DNA of 13,368 nt, taken from assembly GCA_001801495.1 (NCBI GenBank), contig MGXW01000112.1, forward strand, positions 1-13,368, given 5' to 3'. Both the position numbers and the translations under genes were made by a program. Under the pieces are notes generated by a model that was given only the letters and a program-made list of their open reading frames with translations, was not told the DNA's origin and ran no database searches. Position 1 is the first letter of the stretch; each line of letters begins with the position of its first letter. Source of the stretch: Gammaproteobacteria bacterium RIFCSPHIGHO2_12_FULL_37_34. GTDB taxonomy: Bacteria > Pseudomonadota > Gammaproteobacteria > DSM-16500. This document shows, one piece after another, positions 1 through 7,040 of this stretch.

Positions 1-732
1 TGGGTCTGGTTTAAAACTAAATTCATTGAATTGCATGTTTAAGGCATTAAATAATAATAATCGACCAACCAATAACTGGCCCACTCCAAGAATTATTTTT
101 ATTGCTTCCGTCGCTTGAATAGAACCCATGATACCAGGTAATACACCCAATACACCGCTTTCTGCACAATTAGGAATAAAATCAGCTGGCGGTTTCTTAT
201 CAAATAAGCAACGAAAACATGGCCCGTTTTTCATAGTAAATACCGAACATTGCCCGAGGAAACGAGAAATGCTCGCATATACATGTGGTTTACTAAGTTG
301 AAAACAAGCATCATTCACAACAAAACGAGTAGCGAAATTATCACTACCATCTATGATAACATCGTACTCGTTAATAATAGTTAATGCATTCGTACGATTT
401 AATTGTGTATCGTAGATAATCAGGTTGGTGTCAGGATTCAACTGTCGTAGTTTTGTTTGTGCAACAACTACTTTCTTACATCCAATATCTGTATAAGAAT
501 AAAGTAATTGGCGATGCAAATTAGAAACATCCACATGATCATCATCAATGATACCTATTGTTCCTATCCCTGCTGCTGTTAAATACATCATAGCAGCAGA
601 ACCCAATCCACCTGCCCCTACACAAAGTACACGCGATTGTTTAAGTTTATATTGACCTGCTTCACCTATTTCTAATAAATTAATCTGCCTAGCATAGTGC
701 GCTAATTCTTGGGGAGTAAAATAAACGCTCAT
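1..732 (-). CDS. ThiF/MoeB/HesA-family E1-like adenylyltransferase (C-terminus cut by window edge)
   Basis: This reading frame stays open from an ATG at 732 to the window edge, giving 244 residues with no stop, so the 3' end is missing. The protein is an E1-like enzyme that adenylates the C-terminal glycine of a ubiquitin-fold sulfur carrier (MoaD or ThiS in known members), for molybdopterin or thiamine synthesis. Visible motifs are the nucleotide-binding glycine loop GAGGLGS (residues 39-45), acidic residues D62-D64, the NLHRQ segment (71-75), DGSDNFATR (128-136), a zinc-type CxxC (C172, C175), and C189 in NCAESGVLG, at the position of the conserved cysteine of the family. The second zinc CxxC should lie just past the edge. 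Stand-alone MoeB or ThiF is about 250 residues; longer relatives carry a C-terminal rhodanese domain, which cannot be judged here. It lies 15 bp downstream of the coiled-coil gene on the same strand, probably cotranscribed, with no clear Shine-Dalgarno. MoeB and ThiF cannot be told apart from this fragment. Confidence 0.9.
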   Translation of the reverse strand, partial: MSVYFTPQELAHYARQINLLEIGEAGQYKLKQSRVLCVGAGGLGSAAMMYLTAAGIGTIGIIDDDHVDVSNLHRQLLYSYTDIGCKKVVVAQTKLRQLNPDTNLIIYDTQLNRTNALTIINEYDVIIDGSDNFATRFVVNDACFQLSKPHVYASISRFLGQCSVFTMKNGPCFRCLFDKKPPADFIPNCAESGVLGVLPGIMGSIQATEAIKIILGVGQLLVGRLLLFNALNMQFNEFSFKPDP

Positions 733-747
733 GTTAAAACCATAGCA

Positions 748-3141
748 TTATTTTGAATAATGAGAAGATTGATGCTGAATGTGTTCACTTGAAACATCAC
801 GATCATTGATATGCCCACAGCAAAATAAACCTAACCATGTTCGAAGGATACTGTGTGAATGTATCATACCTGCATAGGGTGGTTGAAGTACTGCTGCTTG
901 ATCATCTCGATCATCTTTAGCGTTAACATGCTTTAATTGTTGGTTTACCTGATAATAACTATCCCTATTTGTTTGACCTGCGCTCATAGGAAATCCCGCG
1001 CCAAGATTCATCATTTCAATAGGTGGTTCTTTCGAATTAGTTTTTTTAGAAACCTTCCTATCATCGCACATAGTAACAATGAACCCAACTTTGATTCCAG
1101 CAATCACACCTGTACCAATACTTAATAAGGTCACGCCTATTATGGTCGCCATATTACTTGATGTTGTCACCATACTACCAATCATGATTGCCGTTCCTAA
1201 ACTCTTACCCATAATGATAGCAAGCAACCCTGTTCCACCACCCGCCATCCCTACTGTGCTCGCCAATAGACCTCCTGTTAAAATAGAACCAGCTATTATT
1301 GCTACTATTAATCCAGTACATACCATTACTTTCCAATGTTTAGTGAAAAGACGTTTAAAAAATGCATCTTGTGATGATTTTTTTTTATTTTTTTGCGTAT
1401 AAACAGGAGTCGCTGGAATAATATTAGGTTGAACAGACAAATGATGCCGTTGTTTGAATTCATGTAGCAATTCATGAATATTTCTTGAACATCCATTGAA
1501 AGAAGCTGTATGCAAATTATTTATTTGTGGAGTAAAAGATAATTTATGAATAGGCCGTTCAAATAGTTTGTTAAGTGTGGATGTTATCCATCCATGGACT
1601 TCTTGCTTTTTGCGTTCTAATTGAACTGGATACTTATTCTGTTCGAATTGTAATACGGTTTGTTTGACAAACTGAGCTAATTTTTCTTTGGCTATAGTGA
1701 GCAATTGCTCTCGTAAAACCGGACAAAAACTTTTTAAGTTACTGATACCGCTAGTGGGCTGATCTAGTTTCAACAATGCCTTCTGAGCTCTCGCTTTTGT
1801 TGATCGCGTATCCCGATCCCATTGTTTTTGCAAATCATCTGTCATCTTAAACAATTGCACAAAAAAAGCTGCTTGCAAGCATTGATCGGATTCTGATAAT
1901 AATGGATAAAAGGTATCAGCCTCTTTTTTAAAACGCAGCATCACTTCGAAAGTCTCATGAATTTCTTTTTTCAAAAGCTGCATGGATTCACTTGAATGTG
2001 CAATTGAATCAACAACTATTTGTTGTTTATTTTTTATTTCTTCGATTTGAATATCGCATTCGCGCTGAAAAGCATGGAGGATTGATTTTATATCAGGATC
2101 ATTTTGTACACTCCGAAGAAAAGCTCTGCTCTGTTCTTCTGTGAGATCATCAAATGTAGCAGAAATATCATTGACTTTCGCTATGAATGATTGAGCCATG
2201 TAATCGAATGAATCTATATATTGCTTCACATTTAGCTCGTAGATATTTTCAAATGTATCCAGATGTTTTTTATAAAACATCTCCAGTGCCTGCACACGGT
2301 TTAAATAATCATCACAAGAAGATGTAAATTGCTCCGCAAGCAAAGCGGCATGATCCCTATCGACATCAAGCGAGCCATAAAGTTGAATTAAATCATTTTT
2401 TTTGTTTTCTAATTCATTAATTTTTTTTAGCATTGTCTCTTGAATTATTGAGAGCGCAGCATAATATTTTATTACTTTATCTGGCCAATTTGCGCGTTTA
2501 TTTTCTACTTGGAAAGAAAAAGCATTGGATAATTCTTCTAACTGCTCGAGCTTGGCTGAATGGATTGCTGAGGCAGCATATGCTGCCATTCTTTTTTCAA
2601 TAATCTGCTGAGTCAGCTCGCTTATACGAGCTTGACACTGGTGTTGCGCTTCCTCAAGCTTCTTCTTGAATTTTAAATAATCTGCTTGATAATCAGTTAA
2701 ATTTTTCTGTATTTTTTCTTCTGCCTCTAATTTTGTTTTCTCAGCCTGCTGATTCAGATTAATAAGTTCCAAATCAAAACGATCTTCGTAAAATCTAAAT
2801 AATACAAATCGCTGTAAGAGTTGTAATAAAATTGAAAATTGTGTAACTAATTTTTTTTCTGCTGCTTTTATTTTTACTATATCATACCAGTTGTATTGCT
2901 TTCTCCAATTTTGAATCACATCCTTTTCAATGATGTTGAGCTTATTGACTATATTCGTAGTTGAAAATGTTTGATAAGATTCATCAATTAACTTAAAAAC
3001 GTTTTGAATTTTATCCATTAAAAATTTGCACAAATGCTCCTGTTCACACCTCGCAACTTGCTCTTGAAAATTCCTTATCAATTGATGCATGTGGCTTATA
3101 AATAATGAAGGGGAATATTCCGAGTTTCGCGAATGAATCAT
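748..3141 (-). CDS. large coiled-coil protein with C-terminal glycine-rich membrane segments, function unknown
   Basis: I do not recognise a named family for this 797-residue protein. Residues ~20-530 are charged, helix-forming and rich in Glu, Lys and Gln, with long likely coiled coils (for example 130-185 and 235-255). Residues ~604-690 form a hydrophobic block of two or three membrane segments rich in Gly, Ala and Ile (604-631, roughly 637-658, 664-690). A polar tail of about 105 residues follows, ending in a short hydrophobic patch (769-775, with CC) and a Ser/His-rich end. There is no N-terminal signal peptide. The ATG at 3141 is preceded by a good AGAGAGG ribosome site about 7 nt upstream. 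It lies 68 bp downstream of recJ and 15 bp upstream of the ThiF/MoeB gene. This architecture resembles effector-like proteins of intracellular Legionellales, but that is inference only. A long A-tract (A7-T-A9 on the coding strand, plus positions 1378-1394) lies just before the membrane block. Confidence 0.8.
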   Translation of the reverse strand: MIHSRNSEYSPSLFISHMHQLIRNFQEQVARCEQEHLCKFLMDKIQNVFKLIDESYQTFSTTNIVNKLNIIEKDVIQNWRKQYNWYDIVKIKAAEKKLVTQFSILLQLLQRFVLFRFYEDRFDLELINLNQQAEKTKLEAEEKIQKNLTDYQADYLKFKKKLEEAQHQCQARISELTQQIIEKRMAAYAASAIHSAKLEQLEELSNAFSFQVENKRANWPDKVIKYYAALSIIQETMLKKINELENKKNDLIQLYGSLDVDRDHAALLAEQFTSSCDDYLNRVQALEMFYKKHLDTFENIYELNVKQYIDSFDYMAQSFIAKVNDISATFDDLTEEQSRAFLRSVQNDPDIKSILHAFQRECDIQIEEIKNKQQIVVDSIAHSSESMQLLKKEIHETFEVMLRFKKEADTFYPLLSESDQCLQAAFFVQLFKMTDDLQKQWDRDTRSTKARAQKALLKLDQPTSGISNLKSFCPVLREQLLTIAKEKLAQFVKQTVLQFEQNKYPVQLERKKQEVHGWITSTLNKLFERPIHKLSFTPQINNLHTASFNGCSRNIHELLHEFKQRHHLSVQPNIIPATPVYTQKNKKKSSQDAFFKRLFTKHWKVMVCTGLIVAIIAGSILTGGLLASTVGMAGGGTGLLAIIMGKSLGTAIMIGSMVTTSSNMATIIGVTLLSIGTGVIAGIKVGFIVTMCDDRKVSKKTNSKEPPIEMMNLGAGFPMSAGQTNRDSYYQVNQQLKHVNAKDDRDDQAAVLQPPYAGMIHSHSILRTWLGLFCCGHINDRDVSSEHIQHQSSHYSK

Positions 3142-3176
3142 GAGCCAACCTCTCTTCTTCTGTTATAATTTATTTG

Positions 3177-3182
3177 ATTATA
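3177..3182 (-). promoter_or_regulatory. candidate -10 box for the coiled-coil gene
   Basis: The minus strand reads TATAAT, a perfect -10 hexamer, 35 bp upstream of the ATG at 3141 and inside the 68-bp gap after recJ. I find no convincing -35 hexamer at 16-18 bp. The coiled-coil gene could have its own start here or be read through from recJ. Confidence 0.3.
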
Positions 3183-3209
3183 CACGAGAGATAGTAGCAA
3201 TGGGAATGG

Positions 3210-4952
3210 CTATAATGGTTCTAAATGCTCAATAACTAATTGAACATTTTTTTGATTTTTATAATCATTAATATCTAATCGATATGCTATACGAATGGAT
3301 TGACAATTACGATTAGGCCAACAATTAGTATCAACAAAAAAAGCGATGGCATCCACTATTTTATCGCATTTAGCTAGTCTTAATTTTAAATGCTTATCCC
3401 CAACTAATCGTTGCTCCACCACGCAAAACACGTCATCGAACAATGGTTCAGGAAAGGCTTGCCCCCAAGGACCTGCGTTTTGAATTAAATGAGCAACTTC
3501 TAAATTAAAATCCTCTGACTGCAATTCGCCATCACTTAATAAAACACGTTGCAAGCTTGTTTCGGTAATGCGTTCTGAGACAATCCTGTTAAAAATAGGA
3601 ATAAAATCATTTAATGATTTATTTTTTATAGACAAACCAGCTGCCATTGCATGGCCACCAAATTTAAGGATAAGCCCAGGATAACGCGCATCAATACATG
3701 CTAAAACATCGCGAATATGTAGCCCTGCAATCGAGCGTGCTGATCCTTTCAACTCTTCCTCTTGATGAGGTGCAAATACAATCACCGGTCGATGAAAACG
3801 ATCTTTCAGACGCGAAGCAAGAATACCAATGACCCCTTGATGCCACGACTCATCAAATAAACATATACCATATGGTAATTCATTGTCTAAACGTGCATAC
3901 AAGTGTTCTAACACTTGAAGCGCCTGTGCATGCATATCTTGTTCAATATGCTTACGTTCGATATTCAATTTATTAAGAGTCTGCGCCATCTTGCGAACTT
4001 GAATGGGATCATCACATAGTAAACACTCAATACCTAATGACATATCATCCAATCGACCTGCTGCATTTAAACGTGAAGCAACAAAAAATCCCAAATCGCT
4101 GGTAAGCGCCGCACGAAAATCACGATTGGATAATTCTAATAATGCAATAATAGCTGGCACACATTGCCCTGCGCGTATTCGGCGCAATCCTTGATCAACT
4201 AGAATACGATTATTGCGATCCAATGGTACTAAATCAGCAACTGTACCCAATGCCACCAAATCTAATAATGTAGATAAATTCGTTTTGGGCAATTGTTGTT
4301 GGGTAAACCAATTTAAATCAACTAATCGTCGACGCGTTGCTAACATCACATAAAAAATAACTCCCACACCGGCTAGTTGTTTACTGGGAAAACAATCACC
4401 TGATTGATTGGGATTAACGATCACATCAGCAGGCGGGAGTGTGGCTGCTGGCAAATGATGATCAGTAATTAACACGCGCATACCTAATGCTTTGGCTGCT
4501 TCTACGCCTGCATGATTTGCAATGCCATTATCAACTGTAATAATTAATTGCGGCATATAATCTTTTGTAACAGCGACTAGCTCAGGCGTCAAACCATACC
4601 CAAAAGCAAAACGATTCGGCACCAAATAGTGCACTTGCTTTGCCCCAAAACTGCGTAATGCTCGCATAGCAAGCGCTGTGCTTGTTGCACCATCGGCATC
4701 AAAATCTCCAACAATGAGAATACGTTGATGTTGCATCACAGCATCCGCCAATAACTGTGCGGCAGATTCTATTCCTAATAAAGATTGATAAGGAAGCAAA
4801 TGCGCGAGAGATAATTCTAATTCACTGACGTGAACCACCTGGCGAGCAGCAAACACACGCTGCAATAAAGGGTGAATACCATCTAGTGCAGCTGCAACTT
4901 CCTTGGGGTAATCACGTCTAACAATTTTTTTTGCATACATGTTGAAGTCCAA
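3210..4952 (-). CDS. recJ: single-stranded-DNA-specific 5'-3' exonuclease RecJ
   Basis: RecJ degrades single-stranded DNA 5' to 3' in recombination (RecFOR pathway), mismatch repair and base-excision repair in the cytoplasm. The protein aligns end to end with E. coli RecJ (577 residues). DHH-family motifs, numbered from the upstream start, are GDFDADG (82-88), TVDNG (139-143, with D141), TDHH (163-166), GTVAD (236-240) and the DHHA1 motif GGHAMAAG (432-439). All catalytic acidic and histidine positions are present, so the enzyme looks active. Two starts are possible. A TTG at 4952 directly abuts the TGA of the upstream small gene and has AGGA 5 nt before it (580 residues). An ATG at 4940 (576 residues) has a weaker site. 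The tight junction implies cotranscription and translational coupling with the 83-residue membrane protein, driven by the promoter at 5237-5265. Confidence 0.97.
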   Translation of the reverse strand: MDFNMYAKKIVRRDYPKEVAAALDGIHPLLQRVFAARQVVHVSELELSLAHLLPYQSLLGIESAAQLLADAVMQHQRILIVGDFDADGATSTALAMRALRSFGAKQVHYLVPNRFAFGYGLTPELVAVTKDYMPQLIITVDNGIANHAGVEAAKALGMRVLITDHHLPAATLPPADVIVNPNQSGDCFPSKQLAGVGVIFYVMLATRRRLVDLNWFTQQQLPKTNLSTLLDLVALGTVADLVPLDRNNRILVDQGLRRIRAGQCVPAIIALLELSNRDFRAALTSDLGFFVASRLNAAGRLDDMSLGIECLLCDDPIQVRKMAQTLNKLNIERKHIEQDMHAQALQVLEHLYARLDNELPYGICLFDESWHQGVIGILASRLKDRFHRPVIVFAPHQEEELKGSARSIAGLHIRDVLACIDARYPGLILKFGGHAMAAGLSIKNKSLNDFIPIFNRIVSERITETSLQRVLLSDGELQSEDFNLEVAHLIQNAGPWGQAFPEPLFDDVFCVVEQRLVGDKHLKLRLAKCDKIVDAIAFFVDTNCWPNRNCQSIRIAYRLDINDYKNQKNVQLVIEHLEPL

Positions 4953-5204
4953 TCAATTCCTATCTTTCATCACTAATATTTTTTTATTATGCGCTTCAAC
5001 CGCTCCTACTGCCCAAACACTGCATATCATCCAAAAAATGATGCTGGGGAAAAAAAGTTTGCTGCTGATAACGATCATTCCAATAGAAATCATTAGAATG
5101 CCTCCCCAGAAAGATGCGTACAATAATCCTAATGGACCAAATAGAATACTAAAGGCTAAGGCAATGGCTGTACTTTTAAGAGGTATGCCTGGCAATGAAG
5201 TCAT
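4953..5204 (-). CDS. small hydrophobic membrane protein upstream of recJ, function unknown
   Basis: This is an 83-residue protein with two or three hydrophobic stretches: roughly residues 12-27, containing FGPLGLLYASFWGG just after, then 34-46 and 52-68. It ends in a short charged tail (HNKK...MKDRN). It is likely an inner-membrane protein. I do not recognise a named family. I chose the ATG at 5204 rather than the in-frame ATG at 5219 because TAAGGA lies 6 nt before it. The TGA stop (4955-4953) is immediately followed by the TTG start candidate of recJ, so the two are probably one transcript. Its role relative to RecJ is unknown. Confidence 0.7.
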   Translation of the reverse strand: MTSLPGIPLKSTAIALAFSILFGPLGLLYASFWGGILMISIGMIVISSKLFFPSIIFWMICSVWAVGAVEAHNKKILVMKDRN

Positions 5205-5209
5205 ACTAA

Positions 5210-5215
5210 TCCTTA
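5210..5215 (-). promoter_or_regulatory. ribosome binding site fixing the small membrane protein start
   Basis: The minus strand reads TAAGGA, 6 nt before the ATG at 5204. The upstream in-frame ATG at 5219 lies before this site and has no such motif, which favours the 83-residue product. Confidence 0.6.
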
Positions 5216-5241
5216 TCATTAAACGTCGATTCTGGTAACAT
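5213..5241 (+). promoter_or_regulatory. candidate extended -10 promoter for the MTH938-like gene
   Basis: TTATCA (5213-5218, 4 of 6 matches to the -35 consensus) is followed by a 17-bp spacer and TAACAT (5236-5241, 4 of 6). A TG one base upstream gives an extended -10 (TGGTAACAT). It would start transcription near 5248, about 25 nt before the ATG at 5273. It overlaps the recJ-operon promoter on the other strand. Confidence 0.35.
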
Positions 5242-5265
5242 AAACAGCAACACCCTATCTGTCAA
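5237..5265 (-). promoter_or_regulatory. sigma70-type promoter for the small-membrane-protein/recJ operon
   Basis: The minus strand carries a perfect -35 TTGACA (5265-5260), an exact 17-bp spacer, and TATGTT (5242-5237, 4 of 6 matches to TATAAT). Transcription would begin near 5230, leaving a leader of about 25 nt before the ATG at 5204. The -10 box overlaps the -10 box of a plus-strand promoter candidate for the divergent gene. Confidence 0.6.
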
Positions 5266-5272
5266 TTTGTTT

Positions 5273-5647
5273 ATGCCAACATTTACTTTAGATAATAATG
5301 ATGCAACCTATCAAATTCGGTCTTTTAAACCGGGTGCGATTCAAATTAACGAAACAATATATACACAAAGCCTCATCATTGCGCCTCATTTACTCATTGA
5401 ACAATGGGCTCCTCAAACAATTACGGAATTGACTGCTCAAACACTCTCACCCATTTTATCCATGAAACCCCATATCCTTTTAATTGGTACAGGAAGCGCG
5501 CTAATATTCCCAGCTATTGAAATTTACGGAGAATTAATTAATGCTAATATTGGGGTTGAAATCATGGACACGAGCGCTGCTTGCCGAACATATAATGCAC
5601 TATCAGCCGAAGATAGAAATGTAGTCGCTGCATTAATTGTGAGATAA
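5273..5647 (+). CDS. MTH938/NDUFAF3-like (DUF498) domain protein
   Basis: This 124-residue single-domain protein matches the DUF498/Mth938 family (COG3737, Xcc1710-like) over its length. Characteristic parts are YTQSLIIAP (~residues 30-38), the central IEQWAP (42-47), the HILLIGTGS strand-turn (~67-75) and the C-terminal VEIMDTSAACRTYNALSAE followed by a VVAALIV strand. Mitochondrial relatives (NDUFAF3) help assemble respiratory complex I. The bacterial members have no firmly assigned reaction, so no substrate is given. The ATG at 5273 is preferred; a TTG at 5267 is also in frame, and neither has a clear Shine-Dalgarno. The gene is divergent from the recJ operon and ends 11 bp from the convergent CorB-like gene, with no obvious terminator between them. 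Confidence 0.85.
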   Translation: MPTFTLDNNDATYQIRSFKPGAIQINETIYTQSLIIAPHLLIEQWAPQTITELTAQTLSPILSMKPHILLIGTGSALIFPAIEIYGELINANIGVEIMDTSAACRTYNALSAEDRNVVAALIVR

Positions 5648-5658
5648 TAATACGCTCT

Positions 5659-6924
5659 TCACATTTCTTGCAACCGTTGAAATACTCTTGCCTGCTTCAC
5701 ACGATTATCTTTCACAATAAGAATCTCGACTGGATAACCATTGATCAACATTGTGGTACCCGTATGAGGCAAGGATTCAAGATGCTCTACAATTAATCCA
5801 TTAATCGTTTTTGGTCGCCGCAAAGGTAATTCCCATCCTGATATTCGATTAAATTCGCGTATCGTAATGCCACCATCTACTAAATAACTGCCATCAATTT
5901 GTTTCTTAATGTGCTTCCCTAGTAAAACACTAGAAGTAAAATCACCAACAATCTCTTCTAAAATGTCATTCAATGTAATAAGACCTTGAATTTCGCCATA
6001 TTCATCTACTACAAAAGCAATCTTGTTCGGATGTTGTTGAAAATAATTTAATTGGATATGAAGTAAGGTTCCCTCTGGAATAAAATAAGGTTCTTTCAGC
6101 TGTTGCTGTAATAACTCCGCGTTTAATGAATAGCGCAACACAAGTAATTTCATCACATCGCGAATATATAAAATACCAATGATTTGATTAATATGACCTC
6201 GATAAACTGCTATCCAATCCTGCGGAAATTGCGAAAGTTGCTCCATGATGGCTTCAAAAGATTGTTCAATATTCATTCCTTTAACATCATGTAGTGGAAT
6301 CATGACATCATCAACTGTCAACCGATTTAAATCTAAAATGCTCAGCAACATCTGTTGGTATTGTCGTGAGATTTTATCCGTCGCATCGTAAACTACGCTG
6401 CGTAATTCCTCACGGGATAATGGTTCAACTGAATAATTGCTCACATGAACACGAAGTAGTCGTAAGGAACGATTCGCAATAGCATTCGCAAACCACACCA
6501 GCGGATAAAGCCACTGCAAAATAAATTGGATGGGGTAAACCACAAAGCGCGAAACGCGATCAGGATAAATGGCTGCGAACGTTTTAGGAGTGATTTCAGC
6601 AAAAATTAAAATAATAAAAGTAAGCAAAATAGCAACTAAAAATGCACCTGTATCTCCCCAAAAATGCAGAGCAATCATGGTTGCCAAAGAAGAAGCCAAA
6701 ATAGTAGTAAATGTGCTGCCAATTAAAATAACGCCTAACAAACGATCGGGTCGCTTCAATAACTGCAAAATGCGTGTCGCATAACGTTTTTTTAACCGCG
6801 CTTGATGCCGCAAACGATAACGATTAACCGCCATCAATGCTGTTTCAGCACAAGCAAAAAATCCAGCCAACATGATTAATAATAAGAGAATGATACTATA
6901 AAAAATAAGTTCAAAACGACTCAA
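5659..6924 (-). CDS. CNNM/CorB-type membrane protein with CBS pair and CorC_HlyC domain
   Basis: From the TTG at 6924 this gives 421 residues, close to the length of E. coli YfjD (CorB), with which it aligns from the first membrane helix. Residues ~5-160 form the CNNM/DUF21 membrane domain, with a first helix running into ACAETALMAVNRYRLRH (24-40), KRPDRLLGVILIG (57-69) and FAEITPKTFAA (108-118). Residues ~200-330 form a CBS pair: VMIPLHDV (207-214) and VVDEYGEIQGLITLNDILEEIVGDF in the second repeat (305-329). Residues ~340-420 are the CorC_HlyC domain. Family members act in magnesium/cobalt transport or resistance at the inner membrane; the exact substrate here is inference. I prefer TTG 6924 because AAGGA lies 6 nt before it. 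A GTG at 6990 would add 22 polar residues absent from YfjD. It is divergent from ffh, as yfjD is in E. coli, but no ypjD (CcsA-like) gene lies between them. Confidence 0.9.
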   Translation of the reverse strand: MSRFELIFYSIILLLLIMLAGFFACAETALMAVNRYRLRHQARLKKRYATRILQLLKRPDRLLGVILIGSTFTTILASSLATMIALHFWGDTGAFLVAILLTFIILIFAEITPKTFAAIYPDRVSRFVVYPIQFILQWLYPLVWFANAIANRSLRLLRVHVSNYSVEPLSREELRSVVYDATDKISRQYQQMLLSILDLNRLTVDDVMIPLHDVKGMNIEQSFEAIMEQLSQFPQDWIAVYRGHINQIIGILYIRDVMKLLVLRYSLNAELLQQQLKEPYFIPEGTLLHIQLNYFQQHPNKIAFVVDEYGEIQGLITLNDILEEIVGDFTSSVLLGKHIKKQIDGSYLVDGGITIREFNRISGWELPLRRPKTINGLIVEHLESLPHTGTTMLINGYPVEILIVKDNRVKQARVFQRLQEM

Positions 6925-6930
6925 GTGGGG

Positions 6931-6938
6931 TCCTTCTT
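6931..6938 (-). promoter_or_regulatory. ribosome binding site favouring a TTG start for the CorB-like gene
   Basis: The minus strand reads AAGAAGGA with 6 nt to the TTG at 6924. The competing GTG at 6990 has AAGG only 2 nt before it, which is too close for efficient initiation. Confidence 0.55.
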
Positions 6939-7004
6939 TAGTGTCAATCCAATTAAAGCAATTATTATTGAATTCTATACTTTTCGCCACTACCTTATTT
7001 TAGG

Positions 7005-7010
7005 TATACT
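7005..7010 (+). promoter_or_regulatory. candidate -10 box of ffh
   Basis: TATACT matches the -10 consensus at 5 of 6 positions and lies 30 bp before the ffh ATG. No good -35 is seen at 16-18 bp, so the call is weak. The 116-bp gap to the CorB-like start also holds the divergent promoter, which I could not place. Confidence 0.3.
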
Positions 7011-7040
7011 CACACAATCTTTCTTAAATGGTTTTTTAGT

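Noticed and set aside
6925..6990. GTG start giving a 443-residue CorB-like protein
   Set aside because: The extra 22 residues are polar and absent from E. coli YfjD; the TTG at 6924 has a well-spaced AAGGA. It remains a possible alternative.
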